Shown: piece after piece, positions 40,347-49,066 of the stretch
Position numbering within the stretch: position 1 is the stretch's first letter
Layout: every line of letters begins with the position of its first letter
Assembly: GCF_001654455.1 (NCBI RefSeq)
Contig: NZ_CP015772.1
Span: 3,162,001-3,226,000, forward strand
Source of the DNA: Niabella ginsenosidivorans
Lineage (GTDB): Bacteria > Bacteroidota > Bacteroidia > Chitinophagales > Chitinophagaceae
Length of the DNA: 64,000 nt
Direction of reading: 5' to 3'
Translations under genes and position numbers: made by a program
Notes under the pieces: model-generated
What the model was told of the DNA's origin: nothing
What the model saw: the letters and a program-made list of their open reading frames with translations, nothing else
Database searches by the model: none

Positions 40347-42371
40347 GTGATTTCGCAAAATACCATACAGGAAATATTGTCCCGGATCGATATCCTGGAT
40401 GTAGTGGGTGAATTTGTAAAATTAAAGAAGCGGGGTGCCAATTACCTGGGCCTCTGCCCTTTTCACAATGAAAAGACCCCCTCTTTTACGGTTTCTCCCA
40501 CAAAAGAAATCTATAAATGCTTTGGCTGCGGCAAGAGCGGCAACACCATCAGCTTCATTATGGAGCATGAAAAATACAGCTATGTGGAAGCGCTGAAATG
40601 GCTGGCAAACCGGTATGGTATAGAAGTGGAAGAAACCTTTGCCAGCGATGAGCAGCGGGAGCAATACCAGACGGCAGACAGTCTTTTTATCATTAACAAT
40701 TTTGCGGAACAATTTTTTACAAAAGCGTTAACCGCGTCTGAAGAAGGAAGGCTCATCGGCCTCAGCTATTTTAAAGAACGCGGCTTTCGTGAAGGCATCA
40801 TTGAAAAATTCAGGCTGGGCTATTCCCCCAATGAAAGAGATGCATTTACAAAAGAAGCGCTGGCAAAACAATACAACAAAGAACTGCTGCTGAAAAGCGG
40901 GCTGGTGGTGGAGCGCAACGGCACCCTGATGGACAACTACCGCGGGCGCGTGATCTTCCCCGTGCACAATCACAGCGGGAAAGTAATGGGTTTTGGAGCG
41001 CGCATCTTAAAAACAACGGATAAAGCGCCCAAATACATCAATACACCGGAAAATGAAATTTACATAAAGAGTAAGATCCTGTATGGTTCTTATTTTGCAA
41101 GGGCCGCTATTGAAAAAGCCGATGAATGCCTGCTGGTAGAAGGCTATACAGATGTCATTTCCCTGCACCAGGCCGGTATTGAGAACGTGGTGGCATCAGG
41201 CGGTACCTCGTTAACGGTAGACCAGCTGCGGCTCATAAAGAAGTACACCAATAACCTTACGATCATCTATGATGGCGATGCAGCCGGCATAAAAGCCGCA
41301 TTGCGGGGGCTGGATCTTGCCCTGGAAGAAAGCCTGAACGTAAAGCTGGTTCTGATCCCTGACAAGGAAGACCCGGATAGCTTTGTAAACAAGGTAGGCG
41401 CCGGTGCTTTTACAGAGTTCATCAAAAAGAATAAGAAAGATTTTATTCTTTTCCAGCTGGAATCTTCGCTGGCTGCAATCGGGGATGACCCGGTAAAAAA
41501 ATCAGAGCTGGTCAATAAGATCGCAGAATCCATCAGCCGTATCAACAAGGCGGAAGATTTTACCAGGCAGCAGGATTACATCAAGGAATCGGCAACCATT
41601 TTAAACATTGATGAAGCAGGCCTGCATGCCCTGGTCAATAAATATATACGGGACCGTGTAACAACGATGGAACGCAAGGCGCTGAGCAATGCGGAAAAAG
41701 AAAAGAACCAGTCCGCAGCAGAGATTTCCAATTATGATGATGCCACTTTTGACCTGCTGTTCAAAGATCAGTTGCAGGAAAAGGAGCTGGCAAGGATCCT
41801 GCTGGAATATGGCAACCGCCCATGGGATGAAGCTACGCTGGTAGCACAATATGTATTTGATGAGATCGATGAACTGGAAATAGAAGACCCCGAAGTGAAC
41901 CTGCTGATCTCTGCAATAAAAAAGCTGCTCCAAAATAATCCCGGCCAGCTCAATGATAAATATTTTATTTATAATGATGATAAAAAGCTCAGTGCTTTTG
42001 CTGTATCCCTGCTGAATCATCCTTATGAGGAAAGTGAACGGTGGGCAAAAGATTTCAGTCCCAATACCGGTTACCAGAAGGATCTGTTCAGCCAGTCTTT
42101 TGAAGATTTTACAAGGGTGATCAGCAAAGGCAATGAAAATGATCTGAACAAATACAAGCTGATCTCTGAAGACCGCACGCATCAAAAAGTAGCATCGGCC
42201 ATTCAGTACCTGAAGCTAAAAAAGATCAAGCGCATGTTGCAGCAAAACCAGAATGATATGTCCGGCGAAATGAGCGATCACAAATTCCGTGAGCTGCATT
42301 TCATTCATAAATCCCTGAAAGATATGGAACGCGAGATCACAACCCTTCTGGGAGCGGTGATTATACAGTGA
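40347..42371 (+). CDS. dnaG: DNA primase
   Basis: 674-residue primase that synthesises RNA primers at the replication fork. The zinc-binding domain holds Cys37-His40 and Cys58-Cys61 (GLCPFHNEKTPSFTVS, IYKCFGCGKSG); the RNA polymerase domain and TOPRIM motifs follow (ECLLVEGYTDVISLHQAG with the catalytic Glu, TIIYDGDAAGIKAALRG with the Asp pair). The C-terminal helicase-interaction region ends at 42371. The start is a GTG: MISQNTIQEILSRIDILDVV is the standard opening and there is no upstream ATG. A TAATTTCG element ends only 4 bp before the GTG. Confidence 0.96.
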   Translation: MISQNTIQEILSRIDILDVVGEFVKLKKRGANYLGLCPFHNEKTPSFTVSPTKEIYKCFGCGKSGNTISFIMEHEKYSYVEALKWLANRYGIEVEETFASDEQREQYQTADSLFIINNFAEQFFTKALTASEEGRLIGLSYFKERGFREGIIEKFRLGYSPNERDAFTKEALAKQYNKELLLKSGLVVERNGTLMDNYRGRVIFPVHNHSGKVMGFGARILKTTDKAPKYINTPENEIYIKSKILYGSYFARAAIEKADECLLVEGYTDVISLHQAGIENVVASGGTSLTVDQLRLIKKYTNNLTIIYDGDAAGIKAALRGLDLALEESLNVKLVLIPDKEDPDSFVNKVGAGAFTEFIKKNKKDFILFQLESSLAAIGDDPVKKSELVNKIAESISRINKAEDFTRQQDYIKESATILNIDEAGLHALVNKYIRDRVTTMERKALSNAEKEKNQSAAEISNYDDATFDLLFKDQLQEKELARILLEYGNRPWDEATLVAQYVFDEIDELEIEDPEVNLLISAIKKLLQNNPGQLNDKYFIYNDDKKLSAFAVSLLNHPYEESERWAKDFSPNTGYQKDLFSQSFEDFTRVISKGNENDLNKYKLISEDRTHQKVASAIQYLKLKKIKRMLQQNQNDMSGEMSDHKFRELHFIHKSLKDMEREITTLLGAVIIQ

Positions 42372-42425
42372 TCAGTTTTCAGTGTCCTGTGAGGGAGGCA
42401 GAAAGCATGGACCATTGACCTCCGG

Positions 42426-42977
42426 TTATTTCCCGCTCCGGAGCCACATCGGCTTCTTCTTCAGGATCTTTTTGTAAACAGGACAATCTTCCGAATGGCA
42501 GCCCGGCAGGTAACCGGTGCTCATTAAGAACTCATTTACGATCTCACCACCGGTAAATTTAAAATGCCTTTTAAACAGCTTTACCCATTCTTCTTTTGTT
42601 TTGGGGTGATGATGATCCAGCCATTTTTTAAAGGAGCCAAATTCTTTTTGCAGTTGAACAATGGTTTTGGCGTTCTCAATAGCTGCATTGATCTTTAAAC
42701 GGTTACGGATGATGCCCGCATCCTGTAACAATGCATCAAACTTTTTCTGATTATATTTACTTACTTTCTGAATATTGAACTGGTCAAACGCTCTATAGAA
42801 GGCGTCCTTTTTCTTAAGAATAGTTTCCCAGCTCAGGCCTGCCTGGTTGATCTCCAGCACCAGCCGTGCAAAAAGTTCATTATCCGACTCCAGCGGGAAG
42901 CCGTATTCAGTATCATGATACGTTTCATGAACGGTTCCTTTCCCTTTTTCCTTTACAAACGTGCAATAAAATGACAT
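42426..42977 (-). CDS. tag: DNA-3-methyladenine glycosylase I
   Basis: 183-residue base-excision repair enzyme that removes 3-methyladenine from DNA. The family segments YHDTEYGFPLESDNELFARL, EINQAGLSWETILKKKDAFY and the C-terminal zinc-binding HSEDCPVYK with TGYLPGCH are present. The frame is open to 43073, but the upstream part overlaps the tRNA-Val promoter and is not homologous; MSFYCTFVKEKGKG at 42977 is the correct start. It is convergent with dnaG (54 bp gap). The usual Cys-x-Trp at the N-terminus is changed to YCTF. Confidence 0.92.
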   Translation of the reverse strand: MSFYCTFVKEKGKGTVHETYHDTEYGFPLESDNELFARLVLEINQAGLSWETILKKKDAFYRAFDQFNIQKVSKYNQKKFDALLQDAGIIRNRLKINAAIENAKTIVQLQKEFGSFKKWLDHHHPKTKEEWVKLFKRHFKFTGGEIVNEFLMSTGYLPGCHSEDCPVYKKILKKKPMWLRSGK

Positions 42978-43009
42978 GCTGCAAAATGCAAAAAAAATTT
43001 TGAAAAATA

Positions 43010-43042
43010 TTTTGTAGTTACTGTTGCGGAACCTTATCTTTG
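43010..43042 (+). promoter_or_regulatory. Promoter of tRNA-Val
   Basis: TTTTG at 43010-43014 and TATCTTTG at 43035-43042 with 20 bp between them match the Bacteroidota consensus; the same TATCTTTG box is found before tRNA-Arg. Confidence 0.75.
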
Positions 43043-43085
43043 CACTCCCGTTAGCAACAACAACATGTTGCAAACAAATAAAAAA

Positions 43086-43163
43086 GGGAGTTTAGCTCAG
43101 CTGGTTCAGAGCATCTGCCTTACAAGCAGAGGGTCGGCGGTTCGAACCCGTCAACTCCCACCA
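43086..43163 (+). tRNA. tRNA-Val (anticodon TAC)
   Basis: Cloverleaf: acceptor GGGAGTT/AACTCCC, D stem GCTC/GAGC, anticodon stem TCTGC/GCAGA with loop CTTACAA giving TAC, variable loop GGGTC, T arm GGCGG/CCGTC with TTCGAAC. Discriminator A and an encoded CCA (43161-43163). Confidence 0.95.
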
Positions 43164-43171
43164 ATAGAATC

Positions 43172-43201
43172 AAGCACTTACAGAAATGTTGGTGCTTTTT
43201 T
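43172..43201 (+). terminator. Intrinsic terminator of tRNA-Val
   Basis: aagcac (43172-43177) pairs with gtgctt (43192-43197), followed by a T-run. Confidence 0.75.
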
Positions 43202-43396
43202 GTTTCAGTGATAGCAATCAAACAACAAGGCTTTTCCAGGATCAAGTTAAATATTTGGGGGAATTAGAAGCCATTGGTTCATGGTGCCGGCAAATCTGTC
43301 TGCTGCACTTTCACCGAAACCGGGAAAGAAAGGATTGCAAAAAATAAAATGGCTCATACCATTTACCATACTGAGCATAAACAGCAACTCAATTTC

Positions 43397-44371
43397 TTAA
43401 TTCATACTATACTTTTTCGGCTTTTCTCCATTGTACGCGGCAAATATTTTAGAGAAATGACTTAGATTAATGAATCCGAGTTTATTGGCAACTTCTTTAA
43501 CCGTAAATTTTCTTTGCTTTAGCATTCGTGCAGCCTCCTTCATTCTAAAAGACTGATAATAATTGAACACGCTCGTTCCGAATATTTGTTTGAATAATCG
43601 TTTTAATTTTGATTCACTCATATTTGCCATTTTCGCCAGTTGTGTAACGGTGGGAGGATTGCTAAGATGTTTCAATAAAATAGCCCTCACTTTATAAATT
43701 GCTTCCACGTCTGAAATATTTAAAGAATCTAAAGGAGATTTTTGCCGGCTTGTTAATTTAATAAAAAGATGGCAGATCAGTTCTTCCGCTTTTACTTTAT
43801 AATAAAAATGCTGAAATATTTCCGGGATCTCAGCAACAGCAATCTCATCTGCTATCCTGGCAATTGATGCAGACATGCGCCTGTCTAGAATTATCGTTTG
43901 CTTCGTGTCGATGATATTTTCAAGAACTGAATTTTCAAATTTTTCATCTACCAGCTTTCTTAAATACAAAGCTTCAATAATAATCAGTATTATTCCAAAG
44001 TCGGTATTTTCAGGAATTTGTATACCGGTACTGAGCCCAATGGCAAGTACCCCGGCAGCCCCGGGTTCTGCGCTTATAGTACCGCCCTTTTGTAAAACAT
44101 TCTGAAGGGCTAACACGATTGTATCACCGGATTTCACATCAGCTGTTTTTGCTTTTTTAATAGTCAAATCATGTTTAAATTTACAATTGCTGATCAGCAT
44201 TTCCAGCCCTGGCGAAAACCTAAATCGCTGAAAATAGCCCTGACCGTATTTTTCCGGTATATAGATCCGGTCATTTTGAATGTCACAATTTAAATACCGG
44301 GCAAGCGCCTGCAATATTCCAATAGTCCCAAATCCGCCTGATTCTTCTTTATATTCTATATTAATCTTCAT
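43397..44371 (-). CDS. AraC-family (PchR-like) transcriptional regulator
   Basis: 324-residue regulator. The C-terminal third holds two helix-turn-helix units (TVTQLAKMANMSESKLKRLF and FTVKEVANKLGFINLSHFSK); the N-terminal part is a poorly conserved sensor region with the stretch GTISAEPGAAGVLAIGL. The PchR branch often senses siderophores or other small molecules. It is the intact counterpart of the broken gene at 22821-23448. The nearest genes on its strand are those of PUL A upstream, but the 520-bp gap makes regulation of that PUL uncertain. Confidence 0.88.
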   Translation of the reverse strand: MKINIEYKEESGGFGTIGILQALARYLNCDIQNDRIYIPEKYGQGYFQRFRFSPGLEMLISNCKFKHDLTIKKAKTADVKSGDTIVLALQNVLQKGGTISAEPGAAGVLAIGLSTGIQIPENTDFGIILIIIEALYLRKLVDEKFENSVLENIIDTKQTIILDRRMSASIARIADEIAVAEIPEIFQHFYYKVKAEELICHLFIKLTSRQKSPLDSLNISDVEAIYKVRAILLKHLSNPPTVTQLAKMANMSESKLKRLFKQIFGTSVFNYYQSFRMKEAARMLKQRKFTVKEVANKLGFINLSHFSKIFAAYNGEKPKKYSMN

Positions 44372-44487
44372 ACATGCCTCTTATTATAAAACATCAAATC
44401 AATTGTTATAATTACCAAGAGTTCAGGAAGTTATTTTTCAAATAAAAAATACAGGAAACAAAAGAAATCCCTGATTCATCTTAATCA

Positions 44488-44869
44488 TCATCTAAGTCTT
44501 AAAAAGCCAGGGCAGGTACTGCAAACCTTATTACAGTACAGAAGCCAAATAATATATAATAATTGTATGGTACCTGCATCAACCTTTAGCATATCGTTTT
44601 TATTGATGCGTTCTCTGTTATAATAAACAGAAGTAATTTTACGATCGTATTCGAAGCTCCCTGAAGTCTGTTTCAACCGCTATGCTATAAAATTGCTGTA
44701 TTGCTCCCGGCGCTTCGGGGCGCGGGTTATCAATACCCAAAGGATCTGCCAGGTGCTCACATTGCATACCGGCTACAAGAAGATTTTGAGCATATCCGGC
44801 AATATGGGTAAAAAGAAAAATACTGCTGAATAATGCAACCTGTTTACATACCGTTTTAATAATGACCAT
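44488..44869 (-). pseudogene. Collapsed alpha-L-rhamnosidase-like (GH78) gene
   Basis: A signal peptide (VALFSSIFLFTHIAGYAQ) is followed by NLLVAGMQCEHLADPLGIDN and PRPEAPGAIQQFYSIAVETD, close to the N-terminal block of GH78 rhamnosidases (usually ending PLGID..PRLSW). After that the frame is lost, and a second short frame (44488-44676) with DRKITSVYYNRERINKNDML and KVDAGTIQLLY may be the far C-terminus. A normal GH78 has about 900 residues, so nearly the whole gene is deleted. Last gene of PUL A, 28 bp after the preceding gene. Confidence 0.7.
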
Positions 44870-44896
44870 TATTCAAATAATAAATATTTATAAGTA

Positions 44897-46549
44897 TTAA
44901 CTTTTATTATTACCGGAGCTTTTAAACAGCAGTTGCAATTGCTGCCCCTGCGGATGAAGCTGAAAAATGCTTTGTGCAGCGCCTTTTTTAAAACTGCCTT
45001 TTTTTGCAATCATCTGATAACTTATACCCTCAGACAGGGCATTTACCAGATGCCGTTCTATGGATACAAACGGCACGTTTTTATCTTTTGCCACAGCCAG
45101 ATCTAAAAACCATTTAACTGATGGGTTGCCTGTTACGGAAATTTCCAGCTGATCTTCTTTAAAAAGGATCTGCAGCGTTCCTTTTATATTTTTTAATGGC
45201 CAGCTTACCTGCAAAACACCCTCCATTTTATCTGTAATAACAGGATCGTTCCCGGTTATGTCCACCTCTTTATTATTTATTATGGTCTTAAAACGGAGGC
45301 CTGCAAAAAATTCTTTGCTGCTCCACAGATAACCGTCAACAATCGGCAGCGTAAAAAACCTGCATTCATTGGATGAGACTGGCTTTGTAAAGTACGGAGA
45401 CATCAGATTTTCGTTGAACAGGTGAATATCCCTGAAACGAAGCGTCCCCTGCTGCCATAACAAATTAGCCCTGTAAAACCTGCTGTCAAACCAAACTGTT
45501 TTTTTATCACTGCCCGGAAGGTCTTTATTGACAGTAACGGCTGTTGCAGGTGTCACCCTGAAATTTTTTTTGAACCATGCGCCTGATTCGGCCAGCGTTT
45601 CTACTTTTATCTTCCCCTGATCGCGCAGCTGCTGCATCAGGGAAAACTGAATTTCCAGGCCGTTTTTCATTGCCGGCCAGGTAAATGAATTTTCCTGACC
45701 GGCCTGTGTATATGCGAATGCCATCGATGCGCCGTTTACAAACTCCCGTAAAAACCAGTGCACCCAGGTACTGTCGCCGCCTGCATCTCCATAAACCGGT
45801 TCTAACGTAATAACGCCCTGGCGTTCATGTTCCAGGCCGGTATCATATTGACGCACCGGGTCGCTTCCCAGCATCCGGAAAACAGGCACGGGTATCTGGG
45901 CAGCCTCATTTTGCGCCGGCATGTATGAATTCACTTTGCTTGGATAATAAGCCTGGTTCCAGTAGCCACCCCAAAGCGTATAGCCGTCGGTGCCGTATTG
46001 GTCTTTACAATTTGCAGACGCTACAATGTGATATTTTTCATACATATAGTTAAGGCTGTGCGCATCAATGAACCAGGAAGCGACTGACTTTGGATAATAA
46101 CCAAAGACTTTTTTGAAATCAGCCATGTATACATCAATCAGCTTTTCTCTTTCAGCAGGCGTATATCCGGTGGAGAAGCCTACATCGGCATGCCAGTCCC
46201 ATGGATAGCGCCCACGCCATTTAAGCCCTGCTTTTTCTACCAGCGGCTGCGGGATCTCCCACCAGGCCCCTACTTCAAATTTAGTCTCAGGAAGGGCTTT
46301 TAATAGCTTCTCGTATTGAGGATCGGTCAACGCGTCATACTGCAGCAAAAAAGTGCCGCCAAGCTGATACTTTTCCATTAATGCAATCTGCTTTACCACC
46401 GTCTGGTACAGTACCTCTTTTGTTATATTAACGTCCCGCGGCTCAATATCGCGGATGAAATTGACGATATTTACAATACGGGGGCGCTGAGAATAGGCCT
46501 GCCCTGTACACGTACACAAAATGATAATCGCAAAAACAATTTTTTTCAT
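44897..46549 (-). CDS. Secreted polysaccharide deacetylase/GH57-like barrel protein
   Basis: 550-residue protein with a signal peptide (KIVFAIIILCTCTGQAYSQ). Residues about 22-330 look like a (beta/alpha)-barrel: FIRDIEPRDVNITKEVLYQT, EKYQLGGTFLLQYDALTD, FEVGAWWEIPQPLVEKAGLK, SWFIDAHSLNYMYEKYHIVA, with carboxylates and His typical of the NodB/GH38/GH57 superfamily. The rest (about 340-550) is beta-rich. No family is certain, and the catalytic residues cannot be assigned. Located in PUL A between a related protein and the collapsed rhamnosidase gene, so it probably acts on the same glycan. Confidence 0.65.
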   Translation of the reverse strand: MKKIVFAIIILCTCTGQAYSQRPRIVNIVNFIRDIEPRDVNITKEVLYQTVVKQIALMEKYQLGGTFLLQYDALTDPQYEKLLKALPETKFEVGAWWEIPQPLVEKAGLKWRGRYPWDWHADVGFSTGYTPAEREKLIDVYMADFKKVFGYYPKSVASWFIDAHSLNYMYEKYHIVASANCKDQYGTDGYTLWGGYWNQAYYPSKVNSYMPAQNEAAQIPVPVFRMLGSDPVRQYDTGLEHERQGVITLEPVYGDAGGDSTWVHWFLREFVNGASMAFAYTQAGQENSFTWPAMKNGLEIQFSLMQQLRDQGKIKVETLAESGAWFKKNFRVTPATAVTVNKDLPGSDKKTVWFDSRFYRANLLWQQGTLRFRDIHLFNENLMSPYFTKPVSSNECRFFTLPIVDGYLWSSKEFFAGLRFKTIINNKEVDITGNDPVITDKMEGVLQVSWPLKNIKGTLQILFKEDQLEISVTGNPSVKWFLDLAVAKDKNVPFVSIERHLVNALSEGISYQMIAKKGSFKKGAAQSIFQLHPQGQQLQLLFKSSGNNKS

Positions 46550-46662
46550 TAGTTATTTACTTTTTACTTTTCCCGGTAAAGCTTATCCGTAAAATATTAT
46601 TTACAGATATACCGTTTTTCTTTTGAAATCTTTATAAATAATCAGTTGTCTTTGTTACACAT

Positions 46663-48003
46663 TTATAATAATGAAGGGTAATGCTTTCTGATAATAGCTT
46701 TAGCGGCCGCGGAAAGACTATCAACGGGAACCGGCCTGTCCCGGCTTCTGATTCCTTTCTGATTTATCTCGCCTAATAAGCTCCAGTTGCGGGTACTGCC
46801 TGACACAGGCTCCTCAGCCGGCACATCATAGCGGGTAAAATCTATTACTTTTTCATTTTCCCCGTTTGTACCGCTCAATAATGCCAGCCTGAAATCTTTA
46901 TTCATAAACCAGCGGATTTTTTTGCCCGCATCTGACCCGCCGATACCCGAACCCGTTTCTTCAAAACGATAATCGAAATTATTACGCTTATAATGTTTGC
47001 GCCAAAGCATTCCAAATTCGCCCTGGGTCATCAATTTTACATCTGGCCAGCGCTTTTTGGTTTTATGCAGCCATTCTGTTAAACAGGACATATCATAAGG
47101 CAGGCACAGCTCCCAGCAGTTGGTTACCCATGCGAAACCATTTAATTTAAACCCCTCATCGAAATGAATAGCGGTTGTGTGCATCATTTCCTGAATACCG
47201 GTCTTTTTGCCGTATTTTCCCAGGGTTTCGATCGGCCCCACTCCCATCCGGCTGTTAAATCCATCCGCAAACCCTGCCCGTCTTGCGGCCAGGAAATCAA
47301 CCGCCCAGCCGTCAAGATTTACACAGTCAATAAAATCTTTTCCGGATTGCGCGGGCTTGCAAAAATGTGCTTCGGAAGGATAATAGGGATACGATACAGA
47401 ACCATCTCCATCCTGGTTGTCTATAGCATACTGGCTCCAGATATTTCCCTGGCACACATGAATATTTTCCTTTTCTGACAAATATTTCTGATTTGCCGAG
47501 GATAAAAATCCCGCGAGTATACTAAGAGGCCGGTAATGATGTCCCACTATCTCTGTAATTCTGGCCAGTCCATCATGCAGATCTTTGTTTACCTGGTCAG
47601 TCGTATTATACGCGTTGGCAAAATAAGCCCCAGGGATGAATGTGATTTCATCTCCATACCGGTAATGGTAGCCCGTAACAATTTTCCGGATCTGCCTGTA
47701 ATTATCCGTAGTATCGTGAAGCGCTAACCAGCTAAACGCCCAGGTAATCCTTGCATCTGGAAAAGCAGCGCTTATAGCATTCCGGAATGCGATCACTTTA
47801 TCCGGCGTATGCTGGTCACGCTCGTCCTGCCCGATGCTTTTATTCCTGGTAATTTCAATCTGATTGACGCGTATAACGGTATTAAAAGTAAGAAAACGAT
47901 GCCCCGTCAGAGAAACTTCTTTATTCAATACCGGCTGTCCCAAAAGATTGCCTGCATAAAAAAGAAAAAGGAGTATACTATTGAATACGACAGATATTTT
48001 CAT
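46663..48003 (-). CDS. Exported DUF3863/DUF3864-like protein
   Basis: 446-residue protein with a signal peptide (VVFNSILLFLFYAGNLLGQ). The core has RFLTFNTVIRVNQIEITRNK, DARITWAFSWLALHDTTDNY, EITFIPGAYFANAYNTTDQV and LMTQGEFGMLWRKHYKRNNF. It resembles the Bacteroides DUF3863/DUF3864 proteins (name from memory, not verified), which have a barrel-like fold and no known activity. Shares with its downstream neighbour an emphasis on His/Asp-containing strands. Position in PUL A suggests carbohydrate processing. Confidence 0.6.
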   Translation of the reverse strand: MKISVVFNSILLFLFYAGNLLGQPVLNKEVSLTGHRFLTFNTVIRVNQIEITRNKSIGQDERDQHTPDKVIAFRNAISAAFPDARITWAFSWLALHDTTDNYRQIRKIVTGYHYRYGDEITFIPGAYFANAYNTTDQVNKDLHDGLARITEIVGHHYRPLSILAGFLSSANQKYLSEKENIHVCQGNIWSQYAIDNQDGDGSVSYPYYPSEAHFCKPAQSGKDFIDCVNLDGWAVDFLAARRAGFADGFNSRMGVGPIETLGKYGKKTGIQEMMHTTAIHFDEGFKLNGFAWVTNCWELCLPYDMSCLTEWLHKTKKRWPDVKLMTQGEFGMLWRKHYKRNNFDYRFEETGSGIGGSDAGKKIRWFMNKDFRLALLSGTNGENEKVIDFTRYDVPAEEPVSGSTRNWSLLGEINQKGIRSRDRPVPVDSLSAAAKAIIRKHYPSLL

Positions 48004-48073
48004 ACTTTACATTTATTTTATTCCGGCAATATCAAAAGATCAGATTTTTGTTTCCGGCACCTGTTTTTAAGCC

Positions 48074-48958
48074 CTAAAAATGCTGCCGCTTTTTTGCCCA
48101 ATCTTCAGACAGTATCCATCTAAAGCAGGGTTCTGTCCACTGAACAGCTACATTTTTTATATGATCCACTCCAAACCCGTGACCACCCCTGGCATATAAG
48201 AACATCCTTACAGGAATACGATGCTGCCTCAGGGCCGCTTCCAGGTATAAACTGTTCTCTACCTTCACGGCATTATCATCAATGGCCGCAACCAGGAACA
48301 TGGGGGGTGTTTGACCGGTTACCTGCAGCTCGTTTGAATATTCTTTTATTTTTTCGGGTGTAATATCCGGACCTATTAAATGATCCCGCGATTCCAGATG
48401 TGTCAGGCTGTCTGCAAAGCTTACCACCGGATAAACTGCGATCACAAAATCAGGTCTCAGGCTCGTATGGCCGGGATTTTCCAAGTCGGTCTTCATAAAA
48501 TGGGTTGCTGCGGTAGTTACCAGATGTCCCCCGGCTGAGAAGCCCATAATGCCTGTTTTCGCCGGGTTGATCTTATACAGTGCTGCATGTTCCCTTACAT
48601 ACTGTATGGCTTTTTGCGCATCGGTAAGCGGTACAATCTCCTTATGCTCCATCCTGTCTGCATTCGGAACGCGATAATCCAACAGAAAGGCTGTAATACC
48701 TGCTTCATTTAATTTTTTGCAGGCAGGTATGCCTTCCCAATCGTTGGCGCGACCGCCATATGAACCGCCGGAGCAGACAATGACTGCAATATCTGATTTC
48801 TTTTTTGAAGGCTGATAAACCGTGAGCTTCGGAATCTCTGTGCCTTCCCTGGCGTAAAGGATTTTCCCGTCAGGATATAAAGGAACAATTGTCTGCGAAA
48901 GCAAGACGCTGCTTCTTAACAGCATTATGCTACATACAAGGACGACTTTTTTTTTCAT
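48074..48958 (-). CDS. Secreted alpha/beta-hydrolase (esterase-like)
   Basis: 294-residue hydrolase with a signal peptide (VLVCSIMLLRSSVLLSQT). The oxyanion region VIVCSGGSYGGRANDWEGIP and nucleophile elbow MGFSAGGHLVTTAATH are clear; the Asp lies in AAIDDNAVKVENSLYL and the His in ARGGHGFGVD. It resembles acetyl-xylan or feruloyl-type esterases of the BD-FAE class. In PUL A it probably removes acyl groups from the polysaccharide. The gene lies 70 bp before the DUF3863-like gene. Confidence 0.88.
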   Translation of the reverse strand: MKKKVVLVCSIMLLRSSVLLSQTIVPLYPDGKILYAREGTEIPKLTVYQPSKKKSDIAVIVCSGGSYGGRANDWEGIPACKKLNEAGITAFLLDYRVPNADRMEHKEIVPLTDAQKAIQYVREHAALYKINPAKTGIMGFSAGGHLVTTAATHFMKTDLENPGHTSLRPDFVIAVYPVVSFADSLTHLESRDHLIGPDITPEKIKEYSNELQVTGQTPPMFLVAAIDDNAVKVENSLYLEAALRQHRIPVRMFLYARGGHGFGVDHIKNVAVQWTEPCFRWILSEDWAKKRQHF

Positions 48959-49066
48959 ACTTATTATTACTATTTATAAGGCGCTCCTCATTACAGGTTT
49001 GAATACAAACCGATTTGAGATAAACACTCAATATATCCGGCTTCCCGCCGTTACAGATTTCAGTGC

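Noticed and set aside
41601-42185. 194-codon minus-strand frame opposite dnaG
   Set aside because: Antisense shadow of the primase gene; biased composition rich in Ile/Phe.
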